DNA of 64,000 nt from Ichthyophis bannanicus. Lineage: Eukaryota; Chordata; Amphibia; Gymnophiona; Ichthyophiidae. The stretch lies in NCBI GenBank assembly GCA_033557465.1, contig CM066037.1, forward strand, positions 518,126,686 through 518,190,685. The letters are read 5' to 3'. Below, in pieces: positions 39,958-51,248 of the stretch (position 1 is its first letter; the number at the start of each line of letters is the position of its first letter). The notes beneath the pieces are model-generated. The model was not told where the DNA came from, ran no database searches, and worked only from the letters and a program-made list of their open reading frames with translations. The position numbers and the translations under genes are program-made.

Positions 39958-41757
39958 ACTGGCAGGTCAAATGCAAGGCATTGATAAAGCAGGCAAAGGG
40001 AGAATTTGAGAAAAAGCTTGCTGTGGAAGCAAAAACGTGAAATAAAGATTTTTTCAAGATGTATTACAACTATTAGATAAAGTGAAGAGTAGCAAATCAC
40101 CTGGGCCGGATGGTATACCGCCAAGGGTGTTGAAAGAACTGAAATATGAGATTGCAGACCTGCTATTAGTAATCTGTGAACTATCATTAAAATCATCTCT
40201 AATACCTGAAGATTGGAGGATCGCCAATGTAACACCAATTTTTAAAAAGGGTTCCAGGGGTGATCCGGGAAACTATAGACCGGTGAGCCTCACGTCAGTA
40301 CCGGGAAAAATGGTAGAAGCCATCATAAAGAATAAAATTACTCAGCATGTAGATAGTCATGGCCTAATGGGAGACAGCCAACATGGCTTTAGACAAGGAA
40401 GATCTTGTCTTACTAATCTGTTGTTTTTTTGAAAGTGTGAATAAACAGCTGGACAAAGGTGAGTCAGTTGATATAGTGTATCTAGACTTTCAGAAAGCCT
40501 TTGACAAGGTCCCTCATCAGAGACTTTTGGCAAAACTAAAGAGTCATGGGATAGGAGGCAGTGTACTACTGTGGATCAGGAACTGGTTAAAAGATAGAAA
40601 GCAGAGGGTTGGGCTAAATGGCCAATTTTCCCAATGGAGAAAGGTGAATAGTGGTGTAACCCAGGGATCTGTTCTGGGTCTGCTGCTTTTTGACATATTC
40701 ATAAATGACCTGGAAAGAGGAATAACGAGTGAGGTTATCAAATTTGCAGATGACACAAAACTATTTAAAGTTGTTAAAACCCAAGAGGATTGTGGAAAGT
40801 TGCAAGAGGATCTTGATAAATTGGAAGACTGGGCATCAAAATGGCAGATGAAATTTAATGTGGACAAGTGCAAAGTTATGCACCTAGGGAAGAACAACCC
40901 AAACTATGGTTACACAATGCAAGGTTCCACATTAGGAATCACCACCCAGGAAAAAGATTTAGGCGTCATTGTGGATAACATGTTAAAACCCTCGGCCCAG
41001 TGTGCAGCGGCGGCCAAGAGAGCAAATAGAATGCTAGGTATCGTAAGGAAAGGAATGGAAAATAAAACAAAAGATATTATAATGCCTCTATACCGTTCCA
41101 TGGTGAGACCGCACCTTGAATATTGTGTGCAATTCTGGTCACCGTATCTTAAAAAGGATATAGCATTATTAGAAAAGGTTCAGCATTATTAGAAAAGGTT
41201 CAGAGAAGAGCCACCAAAATGGTAAAGGGGATGGAAGGATACTCCTATGAAGAAAGGCTAAAAAGGTTAGGGCTCTTTAACCTGGAAAAGAGATGGCTGA
41301 GGGGAGATATGATAGAAGTCTATAAATTAATGAACGGAGTGGAACGGGTAAACATAGATCGATTGTTTACGTTATCAGAATATAGAAAGACTAGGGGACA
41401 TACAATGAAGCTACAGGGTAAACTATTTAAGACTAATAAAAGAAAATATTTTTTCACTCAACGTGTAATCAAACTCTGGAATTTGTTACTGGAGGATGTA
41501 GTAAAGGCTGTTAGTGTAGCTGGGTTTAAAAAAGGTTTGGACAAGTTCCTGGAGGAAAGGTCCATAAACCATTATTAAGAAGGGACCCAGGATATCAATG
41601 CTTGACTCAGTACAAGCATTGCGGAACCTGTGTCTTTTGGAGAAACTGCTAGGTACGTATGACCTAGATTGGCCACTGTTGGAAACAGGATACTGGGCTT
41701 GATGGACCTTGGTCTGACCAGTATGGCATATCTTATGATCTTATGGTCTTATGTTCT
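39958..41757 (+). mobile_element. CR1-like LINE, 5'-truncated, internally deleted
   Basis: Matches the CR1 at 55612-58717 from the end of its endonuclease-RT linker to the 3' end, with about 225 bp deleted near 40058. RT motifs include SKSPGPDGIPPRVLKEL, VYLDFQKAFDKVPHQ, FADDTKLF and MHLGKNN. It is broken by a frameshift near 40430 and a short duplication near 41180. The 3' end carries TTATGxTC-type octamers. Confidence 0.88.
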
Positions 41758-42770
41758 TAACTGTTTTTTAGGCACTGCTTCATCCTATTGGAGTTTTGGT
41801 GAACAGAGTCTGCCACGTTGGAAGGAGTGTATGTTGGCTTCTTTTGCTTTGTCCTTACTCCTGTGTTTTTATTTCTTCAGCTCCATTTGGCTGTGTTTTC
41901 TGGTCTGATTTGGGATACCGTCGGCTCCAGCGGTTCGCGATGAATGCAGCCGAGACTTCCTGAGCTCTTGTGCTTTTTGATCCTTTTTAATTACTTTAAT
42001 AGTTAAATGATTACTTCAGTAATTAAATATTTAAATGACTGAAGGCGGCAGACCAGCCCAGCCTGTTGGTGGTAGGCCAATCAGTATGCAAGGAAATCTT
42101 TTTGAACACAAACCTTAACTGGGACACCATTTGGCCTGTGTCAGGTTACTTAAGTGTAGAGGAGCAGCCCTCTGCAGCGCACTAGCAGTCTGTGAGGGCT
42201 TAAACTCTGTTGGTTCAACTCCTCCAGAGTGGTTTGCTTTAAGTCAAAAGTGGAAAAAAAACAACAAACTGTTCCCTTTGGAAGGGCTTGGGACTACAGG
42301 GCTAATCCCAGGTTTTCTTTTGGTAATTGAATGTCAGGCTCATTTTGACATCTTCCTGGGTTCCTCTGATTTCAGGTCGGCGTCATATTGGGAGGCTGTG
42401 CTGTACCCTGATACAGTCCCTTTTGGGGATGGCTTGGATTTCTATTCAATACAAGGGGTGCTTTACATTCTACTGTCTGGCTTCGAGCTTGGTTGCCTCC
42501 TGTTTTTGGGATAGACCAGGTCATATATTTTAGTATTTCTTGCCCTCAGTCAGTGCAGAATGGAATTTATATTGTTCTGAAGTGTGCCTCTTCATGAGTT
42601 TCTCAGCTACTGATGGTGGAGCAAGCACAACGCCCTCGGCAAACAACAGATTTGTGTTGTTTCTGGACAGGCTGATGAGTTTTTCCCCTGAGTTTATTTT
42701 AGCTTAACATAAAGCCTTTTTTTTTTAAAAACTGAAGAGAGCGCTTGGGGACAATATGGGAACTCAATTG
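41758..42770 (+). other. Probable leader of DIRS G
   Basis: No coding sequence recognised. It lies directly upstream of a family-1 gag remnant. The ITR is absent, presumably lost at the CR1 junction. Confidence 0.35.
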
Positions 42771-43099
42771 CCTAAGCCCTCTGGGTCAGACACCCTGCAG
42801 GAAACCTCTTTGAAGGCAGAGGTGCCTCAAACCTAAAGGAAACTGCTTGAGGAGGATTCTTGGATGGGTCAGGAGTCTTCTGAGTCTCCAGACTCTGAGG
42901 ATCTTCTGGAGGACCAAGTGGATCTCGGGGGGGGGGGGGGGAACAGCAGCTTTTGAACTGGAAGAAGGTGAGATCCCTCAGGGGGGAGTATCCCAATGTT
43001 AGGGTATTTTACAGGGAAGAGCTGGCTGTACTGATTGTGCACTTGCTGGCGGCACTCAACATCATTCCAGCTCCTGCTATAGCAGAGGAACCTTTAGAG

Positions 43100-43293
43100 C
43101 AGGGGTGTCAAACTCCAGTCCTGGAGGGCCGCAAACCAGTCTGGTTTTCAGGATGTCCCTAATGAATATTCATGAGATATATTTGCATACAATGGGGGCC
43201 ATGCATGCAAATATATCTCATGCATATTCATTAGGGATAACCTGAAAACCTGACTGGTTTGCGGCCCTCCAGGACTGGAGTTTGACACCCCTG
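43100..43293. mobile_element. hAT MITE (foldback)
   Basis: 194 bp, starts CAGGGGTGTCAAACTCCAG and ends with the complement. The arms extend almost to the centre (GCAAATATATCTCATG), so the whole element folds on itself. CTTTAGAG is duplicated exactly on both sides (43092-43099 and 43294-43301), the 8-bp target duplication of hAT transposases. It is inserted in DIRS gag. Confidence 0.93.
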
Positions 43294-43514
43294 CTTTAGA
43301 GGACATCCTGTTGCAGGGGTTCAAATCCTCACAAACCTCTTTTCCTGTTCAGAGTTATCAAGAAAATGGGAAGTACCCGAAGCCGGCCTCAGAGGGGGTC
43401 AGACTGAGAGTTGCTTGTATCCTATTCCTTAAGAGGAAAGAGAACTACTTAAGATACCTAAGGTGGATGCTGTGGGCTTGGCAGTGACCAGAAAAGACTA
43501 CCATTCCTGTAGAA

Positions 43515-44330
43515 ACATAGGCCATGTGGTCTTTTTCTGTCATCATTTTTCTATCTAGTCTGTCCTTCCATATCAACAACAGTCCCCTTTTTTCCTTTAG
43601 AGATCATCTGTGTTTGTCCCATGCTTTTTTTGAATTCAGATACTGTCCTCATCTCTACCACCTCCAGTGGGAGACTATTCCACGGATCCACCACTCTTTC
43701 CATAAAGAAATATTTCCACATATCACTCCTGAATCTATCCCCTTTCACCCTCATCCCATGTCCCCTAGTAGCAGAACTTGCTTTCAATCGAAAGAGGCTC
43801 TCTCCCTGTGCATTTATGCCAGAGAGGTATTTAAACGTCTCAATCATATCATCTCTATCCCGCCTTTCCTCTAAGGTGTGCATATTAAGATCCTTAAGTT
43901 TGACCTCATATGCTTTATAATGAAGACCACTAACCATTTTAGTAGCCACCCTCTGTACTGACGCCATCCTATTTATATCCTTTTGAAGGTGCGGTCTCCA
44001 GAATTGCACACTATACGCCAAATGAGGTTGCACCAAAGACTTATACAGAGGCACTATTGCCTCTTTTTTTCTGCTAGCCATTCCTCTCCGTATGCACCCA
44101 AGCATCCTTCTAGCTTTTGCTGTCGCCTTTTCTACCTGTTTAGCTACTTTAAGATCATCAGACACAACCACGCCTAGGTCCCGCTCTTCTTTAGTGGACA
44201 AAAGTACTTCACCTCCTATACTATATTGCTCCCTAGGATTGCTGCAGCTTAAATGCATGACCTTGCATTTTTTAGCATTAAATCCCATCTGCCAAATTCT
44301 AGACCATGCTTCAAGCTTAGCTAGATCCCA
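43515..44330 (-). mobile_element. CR1-group LINE 3' fragment, second subfamily
   Basis: The minus-strand frame 44288-43551 encodes the RT C-terminal region (KCKVMHLSCSN, ERDLGVVVSDDLKVAKQV, PLYKSLVQPHLAYSVQFW, DMIETFKYLSGIN, WNSLPLEVVEMRTVSEFKK). It differs from the CR1 at 55612 throughout. CCTGTAGAA occurs at both edges (43506-43514 and 44331-44339), restoring the gag reading when removed. Confidence 0.88.
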
Positions 44331-44525
44331 CCTGTAGAAGGTGGTGCAGCGTTGAAAGACCTGCAGGATTGCAAACTGGAGACCTTTTTAAAGCAAGAGT
44401 TTGTTATTAGTGCCCTGACTCTTCAGGTCTCCATCTGTGGAGCGTATGTAATTATGGCTTCTAGTCACTGGATTCGGGTTTTGGGCAGTGGGAGAGCTGA
44501 AATCCCAAGTCGCAGCGGCCTTGGA

Positions 44526-45945
44526 ATTAGTCCCTTGGGCTCAGCCTACATGAGACCTCTACAACACGCACTGCTCTATCGTTGGTCTCCTCAACTCCAT
44601 CTGCTTTCCAGAAATCTGGTCTGTCCATGGGACACTAGAATGAGCTTTTTCTGACACCTTGCTGCAGGAACACCTGGTGGCGGGAATGCTGCTAGAATCA
44701 CCGGATTGGATATTGGTGACAATGGATGTTAATCTCACTGGGGAGGGGAACGTATTGCGAGTCACAAGTGACACACGGACTCTGGTCTCCGGAAGAGAGC
44801 ACTTGGTCCATCAATGAATGGAGTGGAACTGGTAAACGTACATCGATTGTTTACGTCATCAGAATATAGAAAGACCAGGGGACATGCAATGAAGCTTCAA
44901 GGTAACCTATTTAAGACTAATAAGAGAAAATATTTTTTCACTCAACGTGTAATCAAACTCTGGAATTTGTTACCGGAGGATGTAGTAAAAGCTGTTAGTG
45001 TAGCTGGGTTTAAAAAAGGTTTGGAGAAGTTTCTGGAGGAAAAGTCCATAAACCATTATTAAAAGGGACCAGGGATATCACTGCTTGACTCAATACAAGC
45101 ATTGTGGAACCTGTGTCTTTTGGGGAAACTGCTAGGTATTTATGACCTAGATTGGCCACTGTTGGAAACAGAATACTGGGCTTGATGGACCTTGGTCTGA
45201 TCAAGTATGGCATATCTTATGTTCTTATGTTCTAATCATTTGTAAATGAGAACAGTCTTTCTGATTCTACAAGATTTCCTTCCTCTGCTTCATCAAAGTA
45301 AGGGGTCTGCTCTGACAAGTGATGACGGTAGCATACATCAATCAACAGGGGTGCACAGGCAGTGCGATGTTGGCAGAGAAGATTCACCCTTTGCCTGCCA
45401 CGTGAGCTGCTGAAAGCATATCCTCTGCCCACATCGGTAAAGAGGATGTTCAAATGGACTGTTGTCACCAGTTACATCTGAGCAAATTGGAACTGAACGC
45501 TGCAGTCTTTCACGATATCACCTGTCGATGGGGTGTTCTGGTCATGGACCTCATAGCCTTTGCCTCCAATGCCAAAGTGAACAGGTTCTTTAGCAGGTGA
45601 CGGGAGCCAATGTCGGAGGGCTTCGATGCGCTAGCACAGAGATGGCAGAAGAAGGGGCTCCTTTATAGGTTTCCTCTCTGCCTTCTTATAGGGTGCTTTA
45701 CAGTGCATAGAATTCCACCACTGACTGGTGATTTCTCATTGCTCCGGATTGGCTCCACCGGCCGTGGTATGCCAATCTCTGCAAATTCTTGATAGCGAGC
45801 CCGTGGTGGCTGCTGAACAGGATCGATCTGATTTTGCAGGGACCCATCCTGATGCCACAAGTGGATCAATTCTCGCTTGCTGCCTGTTTCTTGAACAGGC
45901 GAAGCTAAGATGATAGGGCTACTCTGCGTCAGAGGTGGCCACCCT
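44526..45945 (+). pseudogene. DIRS G RNase H/methyltransferase and recombinase start
   Basis: Pieces are VPWAQPT (RT end), DWILVTMDVNLTG (RNase H first Asp), VHQ/WSIN split by the CR1 tail, VAYINQQGCTGSAM, then VMDLIAFASNAKVNRFFS and LLYRFPLCLLIG of the methyltransferase-like end. The recombinase start is GYSASEVATL at 45915-45945. Inactive. Confidence 0.75.
44816..45233 (+). mobile_element. CR1-like LINE 3' tail, strongly truncated
   Basis: Encodes the last 82 residues of the CR1 RT protein ([20 protein letters not shown], then [20 protein letters not shown]) and the 3' UTR ending CTTATGTTCTTATGTTCT. It splits the RNase H WSIN-RLE motif of DIRS G, with AAT on both sides. Confidence 0.88.
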
Positions 45946-46925
45946 ACTACTACTACTAATCAGCACTTATAGAGTGCCATGCACGCAGCGCTGCACAGCT
46001 GACCTACAAGAAGTAGCCAACATACAAAAGACAGTCCCTGCCCGTCAGAGTCATGCTCATCGGAGCTTACAATCTAGTTAAGAGAAAACAGTACAGAGCA
46101 TTAGTCAGTTCTGTGCAAGGTGCGGTGAGGTACAGTTTGGTCTATAGTTTGGTCATAAACATTGACGGGGGTTAGGGTAAGATGAGGATGGAGTCAGGAT
46201 CTAAATGCAACGGTAAAGAGGTGGGTCTTCAGCCTGGATTTGAAGAGGGCCAGGGAGGATGCCTGGTGCACAGACGCAGGTAGGCTGTTCCAGGCGCATG
46301 GTGCCGCAAGGTGAAAGGAGCGCAGTCGGGAGTTTGTGGTGCGGGTGAAAGGCATTGATAGAAGTAATTTGTTAGCGGAGCGCAAATTACGAGAGGGGAT
46401 GTAGGGAGAGATAAGAGATAAGAGGTATTGAGGGGCCATAGAGTGAGTGCATTTATAGGTCAGTAGGAGAAGCTTGAATTGGATGCGGAATTGGATAGGG
46501 AGCCAGTGAAGCGACTTGAGAAGAGGAGTAATGTGGGCATGGCGAGGCTGGCAGAAGATTAGTCGAGCAGTGTGATTTTGTATGGATTGAAGAGGGAGGA
46601 GGTGGCTCACGGGGAGACCAGCGATGAGTAGGTTGCAGTAATCGAGGCGAGTGGAGATCAAGGAGTGGACGAGCGTTTTGGTAGTGTGTTCAGAGAGGAA
46701 GGGGCGGATTTTAGTGATGTTGTAGAGAAAGAAGCGGTAGGTCTTAGCTATAAGCTGGATATGAGCGGAGAAGGAGAGAGAGGTGTCAAAGATAACCCCT
46801 AGATTGCGGGCTGAGGGAACAGGGAGGATAGTAGATCCATCCACAAGGACTGAGAGAGGGGGAAGTGGGGCGGAGGAGTTGGGTGGAAAGACAAGGAGTT
46901 CAGTCTTGGCCATGTTCAGTTTCTC
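45946..46925 (-). mobile_element. L2-like LINE 3' end
   Basis: The minus-strand frame 46913-46194 (239 codons, open) is the RT C-terminal part: AKTELLVFPP, LGVIFDTSLSFSAHI, TTKTLVHSLISTRLDYCN, ARLIFCQPRHAHITPLLKSL, HWLPIQFRIQFK and CAWNSLPASVHQ. The 3' UTR ends in TAGTAGTAG repeats (45946-45960 on the + strand read ACTACTACT). The catalytic RT core is missing through 5' truncation. Confidence 0.88.
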
Positions 46926-47953
46926 TTTTTTTTAATTTTTTTATTTATGCAATTTTAACTTATACAGCAAAAGAACATTATTCCCTGCAAAGATTACAGA
47001 GTATGTTAAGATAATAACCAAAACAGAACAATAAAAGAACAAATATAATAATCATATACTGTTGTAGTTCGATACAATGGGGAGGAAAAGAAAAGAAATA
47101 TCCAACCAAAACAGAGCCTTTGGCTAAACCACTAATATAACTTAAACAGCAAAAGAAACCAAGGTGACTGCGGGTAGCCCCGGAATTTATATATCAAGGA
47201 GGATTTAACTGGTATAATTACCACAATATTACTCAGGTGGAGAAACAGCAGACAGTCTAGCATTAATGAAAACATTTAGATCGCTAGGATCAGAGAAAAC
47301 ATATTTCAAATCATTAAAAAATACTAAACATCTGCAAGGAAATCTCAGAAAAAGGGTTCCCCCAATTTTTAACACACCAGATTTATATAGCAAAAACTGC
47401 TTCCTCCTCTTTTGTGTTTCCTTAACTAAATCTGGAAACATTGGAAACCTTCCTAGGTTTTAGAATATCAATCTTTTCTTAAAAAACATTTTTAAGAGCC
47501 AATCTTTGTCCGAAACTAACGCACATTGAACTAACAATGTTGAGGAAATAAGAGTTGAACCCTCTCCCCCAGTGTCCTCAAGAAGACCGGTAATGTCCAA
47601 AATATTAAAGTTCACATTAGATACCGACTCTACAGTCTCAGCTTTCTTCTTCTGACGCGGTAAATAGTATACCTTACTGAGAGGTGGCATCAAATCAGCA
47701 GGAACTTTCAAAACCTCCTTCATATACCGTTTAAACATATCCAGAGCAGTGACTTCAGGCAGACGTGGAAAATTCAAAATACGAAGATTCGCCGCTCTGG
47801 AGGCATTTTCTAACACTTCCAATTTGTATTTAAGCAAACCATTTTCCTTAGTCAGGGCTGAGGATACATCCGAAACAGTTTCCAGCTGAGAACTTAAAGC
47901 AAGATTCTGTACCTTAATCTGCTCACATGTAGACAAAGCCACATCAGTATTTT
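46926..47953 (-). mobile_element. L1/Tx1-like ORF1-only element (HAL1-like)
   Basis: Minus-strand frames 47942-47460 and 47441-47229 make an L1 ORF1 protein: coiled-coil start (KVQNLALSSQLETVSD), RRM (ANLRILNFPRLPEVTALDMF, then DKDWLLKMFFKK) and C-terminal domain (FPDLVKETQKRRKQF, LFLRFPCRC). One frame break lies near 47450. After its stop come about 300 bp without ORF2 and an A-rich tail with AATAAA (46926-46950). ORF1 plus poly(A) without ORF2 resembles half-L1 elements. The 5' end stops at the PLE boundary. Confidence 0.75.
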
Positions 47954-48949
47954 CGATATACGGTCACTATTCACCAAGCAAATCACTCTTGAACTAGTAA
48001 ACACCAATTTTATGCTTGGACTTTCACCCGATAGGAACTAATAAATTACTAATTATAGGCACATAGGTCTCAGTAGAAATTCCGCAGTTTGAAACAAAGG
48101 TTGGAAATCAACACCTTTGTTATTCTGCAATTCACATCAACGACCCAAATCACTGTGCCTTTGATAGTAATTTATGTAATTTTTATGTAATTTGTTCCAT
48201 CCTCTTTCTTCTTGTATTTTGTTCACTTCATGTACTATTCCTTTTCAATTTTTTTTTTTTTGTTCTTTTGTTAGGTTCAATCTATTCGTTTCTACTTCCA
48301 AATTTCAAAACAATGTCCCATGCACGTAGCTATTGCAGAATCATCCAAATCGCTTCCTCAGATGCAGTAATGTTCATGCAGTTAAAGTCATTGAAAGATA
48401 TGAAAAATCGTTCATCCACTAAAATTATATAAATACTCATCTTAAAAACCACATCTCTACAATCGAACCACTTATCTTCTCCAGAACTTCAGTCGTTCAA
48501 TTTTCTTGCAAGTGAGGAGAAATGCCACTATTGGCGGTTATTGCAGAAGTCCCAATGCCGTTCATCTAAGGCGCCCAAGCGTTTCACTCAATATGTTTCC
48601 TCAGGGGAGTGCTCACACGCACCAGGGACTCTTCTGAAAAACATACAAACTTCATGAAACTATTAATCCCACTTTCTTTAAAAACCATCACCATACTGTT
48701 CCCCAAAGAAAGTTTTTTTCTATGTCAACATTAATACCTATCCAATAAATGTAAACTCCCCCATTCACCTCTTACAATGGTTAACTGCGGGAGGCGAAAA
48801 CGATACTTGCTGTTCTGTTCTTGCCGATGCAAAAAACGCCGCGCATGCGGCTTAGCGTCTCATCGAACTACTTTAAAAGCTTCAGCTATAGCTCCTCCTC
48901 TCATACCTGCCCACCGAAGGGAACCGATGCATCGCATTAAAGCCCTTAT
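47954..48949 (-). repeat. Downstream pseudo-LTR and 3' region of the PLE
   Basis: 47954-48515 is repeated directly at 52027-52588. 48488-48707 is repeated in inverted form at 52589-52809. It contains a hammerhead-like core on the minus strand (CTGAGGAAACA...GTGAAACGC at 48571-48610). Confidence 0.88.
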
Positions 48950-49642
48950 TTAGACCGACCAGTCAATGGAAGCATTAAGGCCATAGGGTTTAACTGTATG
49001 GAGTTTAAAAATCCATCGCTGTTCCTCCCGGAGTAATCGTTGCTCCTGAGTCTTTTTCCCCTGTGCACTCAGAATTTGATCTATGACAAAAACACGCAGG
49101 TGTTCAAAGCTATGTTTCTCACGAAGGCAATGTTGCACTCTCGGTGCTTCAAGAACCCCATTTAAAATTCTACTGCGATGTTCAACCATCCTGGTACGCA
49201 ATGACCTTATAGTTTTACCCACGTAAAGTAACGAACAGGGGCATTGAAGCCCATAAATCACAAAAGTTGAAGAACAAGTAGTAGCATGCCTTAATTTGTA
49301 GTTCACTCCGCGATGTGTAAATTCTTGTAACTCCACCATTATAGCACAAATACTACAGGAACCACATTTCTTATGTCCCCGCTCCTCTGCTGCTGTATCT
49401 ATGGTTCTTGGGGACCGGAGGCGAGAGGGACTTAATTGTTCTTTCAAATTCATACCTCTGCCCCAGACGCAGCGAATGGTTTTATCACCCAAACCTGGAG
49501 TCTGTCCCAAAATCATACTGTGGGTCCTCACGATCCTTTGGATGGACTTGCTTAATGGAGAGTAGCGGGTGATAAAGTTGACTACATCATCATTTGTCTG
49601 CTGACGTGAAGAAGTATGTACAGTGCCCGAGGACAATAACAA
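48950..49642 (-). pseudogene. PLE GIY-YIG endonuclease domain
   Basis: A 230-codon frame. After the PLE linker (GRGMNLKEQLSPSRLRSP) come a C-X2-C pair (CGSCSIC), a variant GIY-YIG core (FVIYGLQC, LLYVGKT), catalytic Arg in RTRMVEHR, then HCLREKHSFEHL and a C-terminal EEQRWIFKLHTVKPYGLN. The nuclease makes the target nick for reverse transcription. It belongs to the same protein as the RT upstream but is out of frame through an 8-bp duplication, so the polypeptide is interrupted although this domain is open. Confidence 0.9.
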
Positions 49643-49809
49643 CCGACGATCGTTATAGGAGGCTCGGGTATATGCTCGTTTTATTACTGGTCGAGGGTAT
49701 CCTCGAGACAGGAAATTATTAATTAATTGCTTAGATTTAACTCGAAAATCAAAATCTGCAGAGCAATTCCTCCGGTACCTTAAAAATTGGGAAAATGGTA
49801 AGCCCTCCT

Positions 49810-50832
49810 TTAATTGACGCGGATGAGCGCTGGTGAAATGTAAAAACGTAAAAACGTATTTCTGTCCGTAGGCTTGACAAAAACCGAAGTCTCCCAGCCC
49901 GACCCACCCCTTTGAATTCGCAGATCCAAAAAGGTTATAACCTCTTTATGATAAGTAATGGTAAATTTAATATGGGGATCACACGAATTCAACCAGTCAA
50001 AAAAGAGTAGTAAATCCTCCTCCTTTCCTTTCCAAAGTAAAAAAACATCATCGATGTACCTCCTCCAAATGATAATGTTAGTGACATAAGATGTGGTCTG
50101 TAACCAGCGATCTTCAAAAAGTGCCATGTACAAGTTGGCTATAGACGGGGCGCACGTAGCGCCCATGGCCACCCCGGCTATCTGTTGGTAAATGACTTCC
50201 TGAAACTGAAAAAAGCTGCGAAATATAACCAATCTGGCTAACTTTAATAGCAACTGGATGGTTTCTTCAGTGAGATCTCCACGTTGACTCAGAAAATGTT
50301 CCACTACTTGCAGTGCTTCACTCTGGGGGATGCTGGTATATAACGAAACCACGTCTAGGGTTACCAAAATGGTGTCTCCCGTGGCAGCCCATGTGGAAAA
50401 TTCCTCCAACACATTCAAAAAATGCGTCGTGTCCTTTAAATATGATGGAATGTTGGGTAACAATGGGCGCAGAAAAGAATCTACATATGTAGAAACTGGC
50501 TCCAAAGGTGTCCCTCTTGTTGACACTATTGGTCTCCCTGGGGGAGCTGACAAATTCTTATGAATCTTTGGCACCGTGTAAAACTGAGCAACAGAACTGG
50601 AGGTGCTATTAAGGTATCGAAACTCCTTTCTCTCAAGAAGGTGCCCATGCAACGCTTGAAGAGTGATAGCTTTTATCTCCGAGCGTAACTGAGGTGTGGG
50701 ATCCTTTTCCAATACTCTATAGGTCTCAATATCCCGCAGTTGACTGAAAGCTTCTGACAGATAATACTGTCTATTAAGTACTACAATCGCGCCGCCCTTA
50801 TCGGCGTGCCGAATGACTATATCAGTCCTACC
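49810..50832 (-). pseudogene. PLE reverse transcriptase
   Basis: Reading starts with the PLE-specific IVIRHADKGGAIVVLNRQY (50824-50768) and continues KEFRYLNSTSSSVAQFYTVPKIH, GRPIVSTRGTPLEPVSTYVD, LVTLDVVSLYTSIPQ (motif A), GVAMGATCAPSIANLYMA (motif B), IIIWRRYIDDVFLLW (YIDD catalytic motif) and FLDLRI. The longest Met-started frame is 50712-49810. A TGA at about 50836-50838 separates it from the upstream ORF. Tandem GTAAAAAC at about 49839-49854 shifts the frame at its end. Confidence 0.9.
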
Positions 50833-50835
50833 CTG

Positions 50836-51243
50836 TCATTGACGAAGCGTAACGCCATCTGAATGGGATAACGTGGTGGACTGGCAATTCTGAGTGGTTT
50901 CTAGCTGGTTTACTTCTGCTAATACTAGGTCCTGAAAAACCTTCAAAGCCGGTGGAAGAGGTCCAGGAGGAAGCCATGTCGATTTAATTGGTAAAGGGAT
51001 CCGCTGGGCCGACTGCTCTACCCCTGACTGTATACTGGCCAGGGAAGAATCCACTGTAGTAGCGAAAAAAACTTTTAAATGAAGCTTCCTAACCAAACTG
51101 AAAAAATCAAGTCGAAATTGAAAGGGATCATGGACTATCCTTGGTACGTAAGATAAGCCCTTCTCCAATAACCGAATTTCCCCTGCAGAAAGAGGCAGCC
51201 CCGAGATGTTGATAACTAAATCTTTCCCGGACCCCTCAACCAT
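50836..51243 (-). pseudogene. PLE N-terminal RT-extension ORF
   Basis: 135 codons, in the same frame as the RT beyond the TGA. Features are KDLVINISGLPLSAGEIRLLEKGLSYVP and the PLE-typical FQFRLDFFSLVRKLHLK, then a Leu/Pro-rich segment. It is the N-terminal domain of the PLE RT protein. Confidence 0.78.
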
Positions 51244-51248
51244 CTGAC

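Larger units (their letters stand above)
42771..44525 (+). pseudogene. DIRS G gag remnant
   Basis: Readable pieces are an acidic segment, VRVFYREELAVLIVHLLAAL, FPVQSYQENGK, KTTIPVE | GGAALKDLQDCKLETFLKQEF (split by the CR1 insertion) and LTLQVSICGAYV. They are collinear with Gag of C and E. Frameshifts and three insertions inactivate it. Confidence 0.78.
42771..45945 (+). mobile_element. DIRS element G (family 1), left part with nested insertions
   Basis: Gag, RNase H and methyltransferase remnants on the + strand are interrupted by a hAT MITE (43100-43293), a minus CR1 (43515-44330) and a CR1 tail (44816-45233). It is then split at 45946 by a 12.8-kb block, and the recombinase resumes at 58717. 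Most of RT is deleted near 44525. Confidence 0.8.
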
